A program made the position numbers and the translations under genes. Of a DNA stretch of 64,000 nt, positions 44,040 through 57,101 are shown one piece after another. Below the pieces are notes generated by a model, which saw nothing but the letters and a program-made list of their open reading frames with translations, was not told the DNA's origin and did not search any database. The stretch covers positions 142,774,948 through 142,838,947 of the forward strand of contig NC_134082.1 in NCBI RefSeq assembly GCF_000715075.1. The letters run 5' to 3'. The DNA is from Nicotiana tabacum. Lineage: Eukaryota; Streptophyta; Magnoliopsida; Solanales; Solanaceae. The first letter of the stretch is position 1; every line of letters begins with the position of its first letter.

Positions 44040-44891
44040 GACGATTAAATTTTATTGGATTTAAATTCATAAAATTTATTAGACTATATTTTAAATTAAA
44101 TATATTTCGGTCCAAATAAATATATGGGATAATATAATTGAATTAATTATATAAGTCCAATGTATATGGATTAAATAAATAAGTCTTAATCCATTGAGCT
44201 AACACATTTAATTGGGCTAAAGTGATGAGTTCACTTCATTAAGCCCAAGATGTCGATCTTCCTAAAGGCTCAGTTTGGTGCCATGTGTCAAATGACGTGG
44301 CGCGTCAAGTCAAGCGCAAGAGCCAATAGGACCATGTCATGTGTCAAAATGACAAGGCACGCCCAGTCACACTGAAAGGGTAATGAAGTCGCGTCACGTG
44401 TGCAAGTGACATGTTCTGGCCAATCAAATGTGGTCATGTCACACTTCAATTTGATTGGTCGGAAAGAGTTTGCTCTTATCATGACTCCTCCCTTCCACAA
44501 CTATAAATAGGGGTCTTCATAACTCAGAAAAGGCACCAGAAGTTATAACAAGAAGCAAGAGAGAGCTCCTGGATCAAAAGATGTAGATTTCTCTAAAAGC
44601 TACAAGCATTCAAGTGTTCTAAGGATTAAAAGATCAAGACGAAGATTCAAGAACAAGTTGCAAGCCCTTGGATTAAAAATACGTCAAGATCAAGATCAAG
44701 CCTCAAGCACTTGGATTAAAATAAAATAAAATTCAAGATCAAGCTCAAAAGCTCTTTTATTTACTGTGGAAAAGTAGAATCAGAGGATTCATAGAGATTG
44801 TACACTCAAATATTTGAAATAAAATACTGCGATTGTTGCGATATTTTTTTGGTCTTGATTTTATTTTCTCGACGCAATTTTATTGTCTACA
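44040..44891 (+). repeat. 5' LTR of the Tat element
   Basis: About 850 bp ending TTGTCTACA. The opening 'TGTA' is not preserved: the homologous start 'gacgattaaattttattgga' is preceded by 'tgaaagc'. It holds an AT-rich start shared with 60279-60420 and 'tataaata' at 44502-44509. Confidence 0.8.
44502..44509 (+). promoter_or_regulatory. TATA box in the Tat 5' LTR
   Basis: 'tataaata' followed by 'gggg' lies about 390 bp before the LTR end, giving a plausible start for the element transcript. Confidence 0.55.
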
Positions 44892-44896
44892 AATTT

Positions 44897-44913
44897 TGGC
44901 ACGCCTAGTGGGA
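44897..44913 (+). other. Primer-binding site of the Tat element
   Basis: 'tggcacgcctagtggga' lies five bases after the LTR end and is of the TGGC type used by Tat/Athila elements. Confidence 0.75.
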
Positions 44914-44967
44914 CAATATCTACCTCTCATCTCAACTTTTCGACCACTAAAGTTCAAGAACACCGAA

Positions 44968-46349
44968 ATGGCTTCAAAGAAAATCAACTCCGGTTCAACT
45001 TCCACCAAGGCTGCTAACTCCAGGTTCTATGCTGATGTGGAAAGCATTATCGATGTTACCTTTGGAAGCTTCGGACTAGTTACGAGGAGCAAAGCAATCC
45101 CTTTAGGACAACAAACATCCCAAGTGTCATCCACGTCAACCCCTGTTTTCGGATCTTCATCCTCAAAAGGAGCAAGATCTTCCACAAACGCATCTAAAGG
45201 AGGAAGCGATGTTGCTGAAAAGATCAAGAAAACTCTTGCTCTACTTGACCTCTCCGGATCCAAGCACTCTGCTGTGAAGGAAGATGATGATGCTTCAAGT
45301 GATGGATCATCCCCACTTACACCACATAGCGTGAGCCAATCAAGGATCAATCTGTGTGAAAATCCATGCAACTCTCTGTCGTCCACGACAATCATGCAAG
45401 TCATGGTGACAAACACTTCATCTATGGAGGAGCAGTTGGCAAACTTGACGGAAGCAATCGCTGGCTTGACCAAATGCATACAAAATCAAGAGGTTGGAAT
45501 TGACAAGCTAACAGACAGGGTGGGAATCTTGATGGAAGAAGAATCCACCCATGCACCTGGCAAGCTCCCAGAAGTTCTAGAGAGTGACTCCCCCCCAAGA
45601 CAAGTAGCATCCACTAAGGCTATCCTTGTCTTATCTGAAGGGATGATTCCAGTTGATCAACTGAAGGAGTTCATTGAAGGAACCATTAAGAACAAATATG
45701 AAGTTGCTGCCAAATCCTCCCTTGCATATGCAAAGTCGTACACTGCAAGGGTTGATATGTTGAAGATGCTTGCTGGCTATCAACTTCCAAAGTTTCAAAA
45801 GTTAGATGGCAAAGGTAACCCAAAGCAACATGTGGCGCACTTCGTGGAGACGTACAACAATGCTGGGACTTATGGAGATTACCTCATCAAGCAGTTTGTC
45901 CGCTCGCTAAAAGGAAATGCTTTTTATTGGTACACAGACATAGAGGCTGGATCTATCGATAGCTAGGATCAACTAGAGCAAGAGTTCCTCAATCACTTTT
46001 ATACTACGAGACGTACGTGAGTATGATAGAACTTACAAACACTCATCAACGAAAGGGGGAACTAGTTATCGACTTTATCAATCGTTGGAGGAACACAAGC
46101 CTTAACTGCAAAGACAGGCTTAGTGAAGCTTCAGGCATAGAGATGTGCATCCAAGGCATGCGTTGGGGATTGCGCTACACCTTGCTAGGTAACAAGCCTA
46201 GCACATTTGAAGAACTTGCGACTCGTGCCCATGATATGGAGTTGAGCATGGCCTCCGCTGGAAATGAAAGGCTGCCCATCTATGAACCTCGCAAAGGGAA
46301 TGACAAGCAAGAAGTCAGGAAGTGGGGCAAGTTCGTACCCAAGTCTTAA
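44968..46349 (+). pseudogene. Tat element gag
   Basis: The ATG at 44968 opens M-A-S-K-K-I-N. The first part is Ser/Thr-rich and disordered. A coiled-coil-like stretch 'LANLTEAIAGLTKCIQNQE' follows, and then the retrotransposon gag core 'LPKFQKLDGKGNPKQHVAHF' and 'GNAFYWYTDIEAGSI'. A TAG at 45964-45966 interrupts the core where 'DQLEQEFLNHFY' continues, and a frameshift near 46012 moves to the frame 46017-46349 ('IELTNTHQRKGELVIDFINR', 'ELATRAHDMELSM'). The product would form the particle; it cannot be made whole here. Confidence 0.85.
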
Positions 46350-46508
46350 AGCAAAGAAGCTATGAATGTCAACACGTCACCTATGAAGTTCACGATGAAG
46401 GTGAGGCAGAAGCAGAGTATGAAATCCACTTCTTTTCAAGATAAGCCAAGTGGAAAGTTGACTTTAAAAGAAATGCAAGAGAAAGAGTAGCCATTTCTGG
46501 ATTCTGAT

Positions 46509-47697
46509 GTGCCAGCTATTTTTGAAGAACTCCTCGAGTTAAATCTTATTGAGATTCCGAAGATGAAGCGACCAAATGAAGCTGGGAAAACAAATGACCC
46601 AAATTACTGCAAATATCATCGACTTGTAAGCCACCCTCTAGAGAAGTGTTTTGTCTTCAAGGACAAAGTCATGGACTTGGCTCGCGAAAAGAAGATCATG
46701 CTTGAAGATCAGAAAGCAAGCGCAAACCAAGTATCGATCACCTTTGGCTCATTTAGTCCGGATGAATTATGCGGTATTAAAGAAAAGTAAAGATGATGAA
46801 TTACTGGAGAATGACAAAGTTGAAGTCAATCAACCTGAGGATGATGAAGGTTGGACATTGGTGACTCGTCGTAGGCACCACAAAAGGAGCCCACGAAAAG
46901 GATCAATGGAACAACTAACAAGGAAAATAATGGTGAAAAGACGGAGGAGATGGAATCCAGTTAAGCACGTAAAGAAAGCAAAAGTGGAGGTGCACCACCC
47001 TCAAAAGTCACGACATCCAGTGACCTTGGAGGATTTCTTACCATGTTGGTTCCGCATGAAGATTTCATGTGATAGTATTGAAGCCTCTTGTTGCAATGCT
47101 AATAAAGGGGAGGAAAAGAGTGATAACCTACCGTTAGAACCATCTCTGGAAAATCTTATCGAGTCCACTCCTCAAGAAGTTAATGCCTGTGAGGAAAAAG
47201 CCACGTTTACAAATGACGATTTTCTGCTAGGTGACACTCTTCATAACCGCCCATTGTACCTGGTTGGCTATATGCATGATGAAAGGGTAAATCGAATTTT
47301 GGTTGATGGAGGATCCTCAGTGAACATTTTGCCAATTCACACTGTAAAAGAACTTGGTATTCCTATGAACGAACTCTTAGTAAGTCGTGTGATGATCCAA
47401 AGATTCAACCAAGGGGGGAAAAGAGCCATAGGCGCGATCAGGCTGGAAATCACCATTGAAGATATGAAATCAAGTGCATGGCTACATGTGATCGATGCAA
47501 AGACTTCATACAACGTCTTGCTTGGAAGTCCTTGGATACATGAGAACAAAGTAGTCCCATCTACTTACCATCAATGTCTAAAATACTACAAGGGTGAAGT
47601 CGAGAAGAAGATAGTTGCTGATGATGAGCCATTCACCAAGGCTGAGTCACACTTCACCAATGCAAAGTTATACTTGAAGAACCGCATTGTGAAGTAG
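46509..47697 (+). pseudogene. Tat zinc finger and aspartic protease
   Basis: Frame 46509-46790 holds 'DPNYCKYHRLVSHPLEKCF', a C-X2-H...H-X4-C finger characteristic of Tat Gag. The overlapping frame 46651-47697 begins in shadow sequence, then carries 'DEGWTLVTRRRHHKRSPRKG' and the protease: 'RPLYLVGYMHDERVNRILVD', active site 'VDGGSSVNILP', and 'DAKTSYNVLLGSPWIHENK'. The frame change is near 46760-46790. The active-site Asp is present. It ends at a TAG at 47695-47697 in the protease-RT linker. Confidence 0.85.
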
Positions 47698-48165
47698 CTA
47701 AAAGCTGATGATGGCATCAAAAGCAAAAATGACGAGCCCACAACTAAAAGACCAGAGGTGACTACTGGTGAAGCCAAAGCTGTTACTAAGGAGGTACACA
47801 CCAACGCGAATAAATCTCATAAAGGGGGTATTGCATCTTATGGCAAGAAAGTAAGCCATGTGCTCCAATATGTCCTTAAAGGGAAGAAAGATTAGTGCGA
47901 ATCAGCTAATCTCCAAACCAAGACGCTAAGGGAGTTAACTCTTTCGGTAAAATGAATTGAGGCAGTAAAGTTGTCATCGAAGTCGCTTGCAGGGTTTGTA
48001 GCCCAAAATCGTTTATAGAATGGGGCACTCCCTACAAAGTGAATAGATGAAGGTTTTGACCCTAACGCTTACAAGCTATTTGAAAAAGCTGGATACAATC
48101 CCAATGAGCCATCCAAGTTAGGGAAGCTCCCATCAGAAGCTACAACGAGGCAACCACGTGAAGGT

Positions 48166-49872
48166 TTGGGATACAAGCAATCATCACCAGTGCGCATCTC
48201 TATAAAAAGGGCGAGCAGCAATTATATCACTGTAGAAGATGAATCGGCCGCTTCTAACAAACCTTTTGTCTTTGATCGACTTGGAAAATCACATGTGAGG
48301 ACTTCCGTGTTTGAAAAATTGGGTCGAGAAAAGAAGGGGAACAAGTTCCAGAGAAATTTTCAAAGCATAAAAACACTCACTCCTCCCAAAATCCAGAAGA
48401 TCTCTAAGGATTTCCAAAGTTTGGTTCCTTCTAGAATGAAGCGACAAACAAAACTTATAGTTTCGTGTAAAGAAGTACTGAAGGTAAAGCCATATATTGT
48501 GGTCTACACTAAGGAGCATGATGAAGATAAAGAAAGTGTGGGTTCTTCGTATCATGTTACTGTACAAGGCGAGAATGGTGTTCCATCTTCAATGGAGGAT
48601 AATGCACAATTGGAAGATGTTTCACCATGTTATCACATATCCTTCAACGATTGGGGCCCTCAAAAAGATGAAGATGCGAAAGACGATCCACCCGAACTTG
48701 AAGAAGGAGTGAAGATGACAATTGATGCCTTAAAAGAAGTTTACCTTGGCACCAATGAGGAATCAAGACTCACCTACCTAAGTGCTTTACTAGAAGCTGA
48801 TGAAGAGAGCATTTATATTGAGTTACTCGGGGAGTTCAGGGATGTCTTCGCTTGGAGTTACAAAGAGATGCCTGGCTTGGACCCGAAAGTAGTAGTCCAT
48901 CACCTTGCAGTCAAAAATGGTGCTCGCCCTGTTAAACAAGCTCAAAGGCATTTTAGGTCGGATTTGGTTCCCTTGATTGAAACCGAAGTTAACAAACTCA
49001 TCGAAGCTGGCTTTATTCGTGAAGTTAAATACCCAACATAGGTTTCAAGTATTGTCCTTGTAAGGAAGAAAAATGGTCAGATTCGAGTGTGCGTTGACTT
49101 TAGGGATCTTAACAATGCATGTTTGAAAGATGAGTTCCTGCTTCCCATTCTAGAACTGATGATAGATGCTACTACTGGGTACGAGGCAATGTCATTTATG
49201 GACGGTTCATCAAGCTATTACCAAATTCGCATGGCGCCAAAAGCTGAAGAGCTTACTGCATTCCGTACCCCCAAGGGTATTTATTGCTACAAGGTAATGC
49301 CTTTTGGCTTGAAAAATGCTGGTGCTACTTACCAAAGGAATATGCAGAATATTTTTGATGATCTTCTCCACAAGAATATCGAATGCTATGTTGATGACTT
49401 GGTAGTAAAATCAAGAGAGAAGGGCGACCACTTGAAAGACTTGAGAATGGTGTTTGAGTTGCTCCGAAGGTACCAACTTAGGATGAACCCATTGAAATGC
49501 GTCTTTGCAGTTACATCCGGAAAGTTTCTTGGTTTCATTGTTCGATATCGAGGGATCGAAATTGATCAAGCCAAAGTAGATGCAATCTTGAAAATGCCTG
49601 AGCCTCGGGACATTTACGAATTGAAAAGTCTACAGGGAAAGTTAGTGTACCTTAGGAGATTCATCTCAAACCTAGCTAGGAAGTGCCAACCATTCAGTCG
49701 CCTTATGAAGAAAGGTGTCCCTTTCAAATGGGACCAAGCATGTAGCAATGCCTTTGAGAGAATTAAATCCTACTTGATGAAGCCTCCAGTTTTGGCAGCC
49801 CCTATACATGGAAAGCCGCTAATACTATACATTTCAGCACAAGAAAGGTCTGTTGGAGCGCTATTAGCCTAA
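48166..49872 (+). pseudogene. Tat reverse transcriptase and start of first RNase H
   Basis: A linker region (48166-48700) leads to 'RDVFAWSYKEMPGLDPKVVV', 'FIREVKYPT', an in-frame TAG at 49039-49041 (fits TGG-to-TAG), then 'VLVRKKNGQIRVCVDFRDLN', 'SFMDGSSSYYQIRMAP', 'MPFGLKNAGATYQRNM' and catalytic 'ECYVDDLVVKS'. The connection and RNase H start are 'FLGFIVRYRGIEID' and 'LILYISAQERSVGALLA', closed by TAA at 49870. RNase H remnants continue to about 50110 ('NSLYYLSKMM', 'NYLPIEKLCLSLVF'). Confidence 0.9.
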
Positions 49873-50171
49873 GAAAATAGTGAAGGGAAAGAAAACTCCC
49901 TTTACTACTTGAGCAAGATGATGACACCAAATGAGCTGAATTATTTGCCAATTGAAAAGTTATGTTTGTCGCTAGTCTTCTGAATCCAAAAGTTGAAGCA
50001 TTACTTTCAAGCTCATGTCGTTCGTTTGGTTTCTAGAGCAAATTCCATCAAGTTCGTGATGTCAAAACTTCTCCTAGTGATCGACTAGCAAGGTGGTACC
50101 TCCAGTTTCAACAATTTGAAATCGTGTAAATCCCTCAAAAGGCTACAAAAGGACAAGCGTTAGCGGACTTC

Positions 50172-50660
50172 TTGGCAGATCACCCTATACTTGATGATTG
50201 GGAGCTAATTGACGAACTACCTGACGAGGACGCCATGGTCGTCATTGAAGTTCAGCCTCCATGGAAGATGTACTTTGATGGTGCTGCACATCGCGGGGGA
50301 GCTGGTGCTGGTGTAGTATTTGTCACTTCTCAAGGTGAAGTTCTGCCCTACTCTTTTACGTTGACACAACTCTGCTCTGACAATGTTGCTGAGTATCAAG
50401 TGCTAATACTTGGGCTCGAAATAGTTGTCGAAATGAAGAGATTGCAATTGCAAGTATTTGGTGACTCTTAGTTAGTGGTCAATCAGCTTTTAGGTAGTTA
50501 TGAGGTCAAAAAGCCTGAACTACGCCCATATCATGATTACGTTAAAAAGTTAATGGGGTGACTCGGTGATGTGACTATTCAGCATGTGCCAAGGAAAGAA
50601 AATAAGAAGGCGGATGCTTTAGCTGCCCTAACTTTATCTTTAACCCTGCCTAATCAAGCG
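50172..50660 (+). pseudogene. Second (archaeal-like) RNase H of the Tat element
   Basis: 'WKMYFDGAAHRGGAGAGVVF', 'CSDNVAEYQVLILGLEI' and 'LQVFGDS' give the Asp, Glu and Asp positions of an aRNH domain, a hallmark of Tat elements. A TAG at 50469-50471 follows the last Asp. The frame resumes with 'VVNQLLGSYEVKKPELRPY', a further TGA, and 'HVPRKENKKADALAAL', the typical domain end. Confidence 0.85.
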
Positions 50661-50792
50661 CAAGTTATTTTCTGCTAAAAATGGGTAGTACCGCTGTCAA
50701 ATGAGGCTGAAGGTGAAGAAAATGAACTCAAATATCTTGTCGTTGTTTCTGAAGTCGAGAAAGAAGAATGGAGATAACCCATTATCGACTAC

Positions 50793-51993
50793 TTGTGTTA
50801 TGGGATACTTCCAGAAAATCCACGGAGAAGAACTGAAATCCGTCGTCGTGCGCCTCGCTTCCTTTACTACAAAGATACCCTATACAGAATATCATTCGAG
50901 GGAGTACTCTTGCGATGCTTAGGGGAAGATGAAGCACTCCAAGATTTGCAAGAACCGCATTCTGGGGTATGTGGGTCAACAACAGTCTGGACCAAAGCTC
51001 CACTTCCATATAAAAAGGATGGGATACTATTGGCCAATAATGGTAAAAGATTGCTTGGACTATGCTCGAAGATGCAAGGCTTGTCAATTCAATGCGAATT
51101 TTATTCATCAACCTCCTGAAGTGTTGCACCTGACTGTTGCATCCTGGTCGTTTGACGTTTAGGGATTGGATGTTGTTGGAATGCTACCAAAGTCCTTTGA
51201 TGGGCACCTATACATCTCGGCCGCAACTGACTACTTCTCAAAATGGACCGAAGTTGTTGCTCTTAAGGAAGTAAAGAAGGAAAATATTGCAAGTTTCATC
51301 CGAGTAAACATTATCTATCGCTTTGTCACTCCTCGTTACATAATAACAGATAATGGAAAGCCATTCGATAATAGGTTGATGAACAAGATTTGTGATCTCT
51401 TTTGTTTCAAGCAACATAACTCTTCGATATACAATGCTGCTGCCAATGGTCTAGCTGAGGCATTCAACAAGACTCTATGGAACTTGTTAAAAAAAGTCGT
51501 CTCCATATCCAAACAAGATTGGAATGACTGTATGAAAAAAGATCTATGGGCATATAGGACGACTCACTGCACGCCAACACAGGCGACTCCTTACTCACTC
51601 ATTTATGGAGTCGAAGTCGTCTTGCCATTTGAGCGTCAAATACCTTCGTTACGACTAGCTATTCAAGAAGGGATCACTGATGAAGAAAATGCTCGACTTC
51701 GATTAGCAGAGTTGGAGGCTCTTGATGAGAAGAGGTTGGAAGCTCAACAGAGTCTTGAATGTTATCAAGCCCGATTATCTCGCACCTTCAATAAAAGAGT
51801 TCGCCAGAGATCCTTTCAAGTACGAAGACCCATAATTACTTCCCATAAACCTGTAGGGAAGTTCACTTCAAAATGGGATGGGTCATATATCGTACAAGAA
51901 GCTTACTCAAGTGGGGCTGACAAGCTGGTTGATGCAGATGGCATGAGAATCGGCCCTATCAATGGCAAGTTTTTGAAGAAGTATTATCCTTGA
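50793..51993 (+). pseudogene. Tat integrase
   Basis: The zinc-binding N-terminus is spread over frames 50793-51119 and 50929-51162 ('DYARRCKACQFNANFIHQPP'), so it is frameshifted. The core lies in 51166-51993, just after a TAG at 51160-51162: 'LDVVGMLPKSFDGHLYISAA', 'YIITDNGKPFDN' and 'NGLAEAFNKTLWN' (D, D, E present). The C-terminal region has 'GKFTSKWDGSYIVQEAYSSG' and ends 'NGKFLKKYYP'. It would insert the DNA copy into the genome; the stop and shift block it here. Confidence 0.88.
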
Positions 51994-52404
51994 AGTTGCA
52001 ACGTTCCTTGACGCATGAGCCTAAACTACATGTTGCTACACTCCTGGCCCGCATGAGTCTAAACTGTGTACAACCCCTACAAAAAAAAGAGTCCGCTAGG
52101 TTGAAAACTTTGAAAGAGGCGGCCTAAGCAAAAGTTAGGACATACAAAAAAAATCACCCAGTCTGAACTACGATATGACTTGATCCTCTTTACCGAGGTA
52201 CATAGGCAGCTTAGAGTTTCATTCTAAGTTCAGTCGCATAAGCTCAAAAGATACATATTGCCCCAATTGTTGTTCGAAGGAAGTACGAAGGAATGTAAGA
52301 TCAAGCTGAAATGTCATCCTCCTGTTGAACTTTGATCTCATTTGATTTAAAGGGGTCAACCCTCCATGGGAAATTGATATCTTCAATGGGCCGATTTTAG
52401 GAGG
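51994..52404 (+). other. Tat 3' untranslated region before the solo LTR
   Basis: No gene. It has the repeated 'catgagcctaaact' and 'catgagtctaaact' pair and leads to 'ttaggaggatgtc' at the insertion point of the solo LTR. Confidence 0.6.
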
Positions 52405-52409
52405 ATGTC

Positions 52410-55400
52410 TGTTGATACCCAATTTTTTCCTATGTATTTTTATATACAAAATACTTTTAAAATAACATATATATGCATATATAAGCATGTCCAAGTGTTT
52501 TGGTATTTTTTTCTAATTTTTTTTAAAAAAAGATTTTAAAATCAATTTATTGTCCATTTTTAGCAGTACAAAATCCAATAATTATTCCCAAGATTATCAT
52601 TTTGGTGAATAACTTATTTTATTCTTATATTTACACCAAAATATAATTAAGGTGATTTTTGGATATTTTTTACAAATCTATTTGATATTTTTAAGCCAAA
52701 TTGCATGTAATTGCAATTATAGCCTATCTCACGATTAGTAGCATTTTATAATTGTAAAATTATATTCAGTATTTTTAAATTAATATTTAAATATTATTAA
52801 TTGGCTCAGTACTTTTAGTTTGCTTTTAAAATTAATTTTTACAATTTTATAAAATAAAAGGGAAAACTAGCTATTTAACATCTAGCCTCATTCCATTTCA
52901 AATACAGCCTTTTTACTTTTCAATTTTAACCATTATTTGACCCAATCTTAACCCATTTGGACTGGCCCAATTTTTAATTTGACCAAACTCACAACCCTAT
53001 CCAAATGACCCTTACCCGGTTCCCACATACCCTCCTAAATCTGGGTCATTGATCACACAAGATCAACGACCATAACTCACCCTTCCATAATTAAACCAAA
53101 TGACCTACCCTAATCTCCTTCATTCTCACCTGACTCGCCGCCTTTGAATCCTAAACGCTCTCAAATCCTCTCATTAGCTCTTCGAAACCCTAGCCTCCTC
53201 CTACCTTATTTCACCATGTTTTCACCGGAATCCATGGCTTCTCAGGCCATGAATGGTCTGTACTCACCCCTCTCCATAATTATACCTTGGGTGTTCGAAG
53301 TTTTGAGGCTGACTTCGATGGTTCTTCCACATCTTCTCAGATCTTCATTTCTATAGCTTCTCCGGCCATGCTCCGGCACATTCAGGACTCAAGAGCCTGA
53401 TTCCTCACCTCTTCAACTTAGGATCTGATTTTTCTTCCAAGCCTTTCTCATTTCTAGGGTTTCTCCAAAACCCTAAGTTGTTCGAGGCTCTTCTCTGTTT
53501 ATTTTCTTAGATCTATGGTATGTTCGTGTTCTACTAGGCTTCTAAAGTGTTTACCCCAAATTTTCTTTTAAAAAATCGTTTCTGAAAAAGTTTTCAAAAA
53601 GATCTTTCTGATTCTTTCTTTATGTGTGTTTGTTTGTGCTATGCTCGTATGACTTCTTTTACTATGTGTGTACTGTTCTCTTACTCTTCTTTTTCTACTA
53701 TACCTGTTAATCCTTGTTATGTTTCCCTTAATCTTCTACTATATGTGCTTACTGTAGAGTTTTTTTTTTGTTTGCTCTATTAGACTCTGTTTGCGTTCTT
53801 GCTGAACATGTTTCCTCTATTTTAATTTAAGTTTGTATCACCTCTTCTTTTCTGAACTTCTTTCAGTTCTGAGTTTCTCAAATATGTTCTCTATGACCTC
53901 AAATTAGCTTTCTTTCATTGTATTATGTCTGTTTGTTTCTCATAAGTCTTTGAAAGAGGCTTCTGAGCCTGTTTCAATGATTTGCTTTCCCATCTCTATG
54001 AAACCCTAGGATTTGGGGGTTTCTTGGCAATTTTGAATTTGTGCGAGTTAGGGTTCCGCTTTGGGCCCCTGAACTCTCAAACTCATTGTGAGTCTGCAAA
54101 CCGGATTTGTACCCTTTCTTGCTCATGATTTTGAACCTCTCTTTGAGTAAACTCTCTTCTATATAACTTCTTGATTCACATGTTTGTGTGCTTTATATAT
54201 GGGAACTCTTCTTTCAAAAGGTCTTTACCGACTAATTGATTAATTTCAAATTTCTTTTAATGAGTCCTGACTGATTGTTACTGATTCTCTCTAATTAAAC
54301 CTTCTTTACCTTTCCTGACTTGGTTCATTCGAGATTAAACGTGTAACTTTGATTTCCCTGGCTGTTTGATTGATTCACTTTCCTTATTTTTCCCAAGCCG
54401 TGTACCACTGAGCTTTTCCTTAAATAAACTTCTATGTATTTACCCTTTTTGTGATACTTTGAAAAGGTTTTAATCAAAACGTCTTTCCTTAAATGTCTTC
54501 TACCCGTTTGAAATCAAATTCCTTAACTGAAGGGAAATTCTATGTGATTGATTGCAAGTTATTTTCTTACCTTTCTTACTTGCTTCTCTACACTATAAAA
54601 GGGACTACCCTTCCGCACTTTTAACACACTTCCAATTCAATACTTTTACACCACTACTTCGAGTTCAATACCTCGAGCCTTTAGTTCAATACTTTCGACT
54701 TACTTACATACTTACAATACTGCTTTGAGTTCAATACTCTTACAACATTCTACTCTTTCTGAGATCTTTTGGAACTGTTTGCTTGCAACTTGGCTTTCTC
54801 AAGACTGCTTTTACTTGTATTGTTTTCCCTGAAACTGGTATGTTCTAATTTAACTTTTCTACCTCACTCCCCTATGTGTTTATTTACAGTTTCTGCAAGC
54901 TTGTTTACTTTGTTGTTCATGTTCAGTGATTAATGTTAACTATGTAAACTATTTTTTTTCTTTGCATCTATTGTTTGTTATGAATTCCCTATACCCCCAC
55001 TCCCTTCTATGTGTTTGAGTTAAGGTTCATGGCCTGACAGCATCCAAGTTGTTGCTTAGGTCTGAACCTGATCCTCAATGGATCCTAACTCCCAACTTTG
55101 GCTAACAGGCTGGTCAGGGGTGTGCCAGCACTCCTAATTGTTGGGCATGACCACCAGCCTGTCATGGCCTTCCCCTAAATTCCCTCTATGCACTTGCACT
55201 CTCTCTTAGATTCTAAGTTCTGCCCCGCTCCTATGAGCCTTGCTTTGGGACCTTGAGTTCCCTCTGAACTTGGACATTTGAGGGCTGGCTCTTCCACACT
55301 GCACTTGCTTAAGTCTGCAATATATTTGGGGTGTAAGCACTGCCCGGAGTCCACTTGAGGTTCTTAGGGAACTTTGACACATCCCAAATAAGAGAAAGGC

Positions 55401-57096
55401 TTTTTGGAAATCTGATCTTGGAAGTTGGTTCATCTCATATTGTTAGACCTTGAGTCTGAATTAGGCTCCTTGGTTGTAGCTTAAATCTCTGATGTAATTT
55501 TACTTTCCTTGATTCATTCTGGTCTGTAATATTTTATAATAACTTATGGGGTTCTAAGTAAGAAGGGAAGGGTCATTTATGTATGCAAAGGGTAGACAGC
55601 ATGCTCATAGGTGTTACTATTTACAAGTTCTGCACTTATGCATTTCATATAGAAATCCTGCCTATAGTTTCCGCACTTTTGCATTAGAAATCCTGCCTAT
55701 AAGTTTCTACACTTTTGCATATCATATAGAAATCCCGCCTATAAGTTTCTGCACTTCTGCATATCATATAGAAATCCTACCTATAAGTTCTGCACTTCTG
55801 CATATCATATAGAAATCCTGTCTGTAGGTTTTTTCTGCACTTCTGCATATAGAAATCATGATTATAAGTTTTTTGCACTTCCGCATATACCTCCATCATT
55901 AGGCAAACAGTTATAGGTTAAAAAATAACAAAATGCATCGTAGATACCATGTCTATAGGACTCCTGCACTTTCATAATTGTTTTAAACCAACGATGCTTA
56001 GAAAGCATGCCTATAGGAGTAATTAACCGAATCTGAATCGTTTGCAAGTCTAAAATCAGTAGTAATGTCGTTTAATATCTGCACATCTTATTTTTTATAT
56101 ATATAATCAATAAGCCTTCTTTAAAATCAGAGTAAGTATCGTTAGATATCATGCCTATAGGTTTTACTTAGGCAAGCCATTAGGGAATTAATTAACTACA
56201 TCAGTCTTTGATAATTACAACCAGTAGAGGCCTAATTCGAACTCTCATCTAAGAAATATGGGATAAATCAGCCTTCCTTGACGCTTTAAATTTAATTCAG
56301 ACCATAACCAGTATTTATAAGTCATGCTAAACAATTTATTTCTGTAAATGAGGAGGCCCGTTTGAGCCCTTTAAACTGTTATGTGTTCTCCCATACCTGC
56401 CTTATATGTTTTGATTGTCGTCCTAGAATTTTATCCTTTTAAAACTCTGAAAAGCCAAATCTCCCTTCGCTTTAGGACTAGTAGTCCCAAATGCCTCCGG
56501 GACTGATAGGATTGGGGCGGGTACTAGCATGCAATAAGTAACGATACTACTCCGCGCTTAATACCTTCACGGGGTGGGAAAGGGTAGATATGGATATGAT
56601 GACTGGTGCGCTAATACCACGTGTAACCTCTCTTCTGAGGAGTGATTACCGGGTATTGCATTGATGTGATCCATATTATTTGTAAACCTAGGACCCCCTT
56701 TTCCTTTATTTGTTTATTTTATTCTCAAACTATTTCTTTAAAATTTCTGCTTTCTTTACTTACGTCAAACTCTCAACTTGCTTGCAATATTATGTGAAAA
56801 CCCCCTTCTACTTGAGACTTCTATTTGCTTACTTGTTATTCAAAGTCACAATTGTAGCATGGTCGGGAACCACACTAGTGGATCTTGGGGGGTGTCTAAC
56901 ACCTTCCCCTCGAGATAATTTCTAGCCCTTACCCGAACTCTGGTTTTCCAACTCGAACTCTTCTTTAGTGTCCTAATGCACTTTAATCATTAGGTGGCAA
57001 CTCTTCAACCCAAAAAACCCAATTCCCAAGAGGAAACGAGTTGTCCTCCCAAATGTTATGAACCCGATTTCGCTTTTAGAAAAAGGGGGCGCGACA
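52410..57096. mobile_element. 4.7-kb solo LTR nested in the Tat element
   Basis: It starts TGTTGATACCCAATT and ends GGGGGCGCGACA. The pentamer 'atgtc' flanks it on both sides (52405-52409 and 57097-57101). There is no primer site, coding region or second LTR, so it is read as a solo LTR left by recombination between the two LTRs of a large gypsy element. It shows many TC-rich tracts and no gene. Orientation cannot be proved. Confidence 0.82.
55622..55890. repeat. Tandem repeat of about 40-47 bp within the solo LTR
   Basis: About six units share 'ctgcacttctgcatatcata' and 'tagaaatcctgcctataag', with length differences from small indels. Confidence 0.85.
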
Positions 57097-57101
57097 ATGT
57101 C

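Noticed and set aside
52410..57096. 3' LTR of the Tat element
   Set aside because: Its ends differ from the 5' LTR (44040-44891), it has its own ATGTC duplication, and a better 3' LTR start is at 60275.
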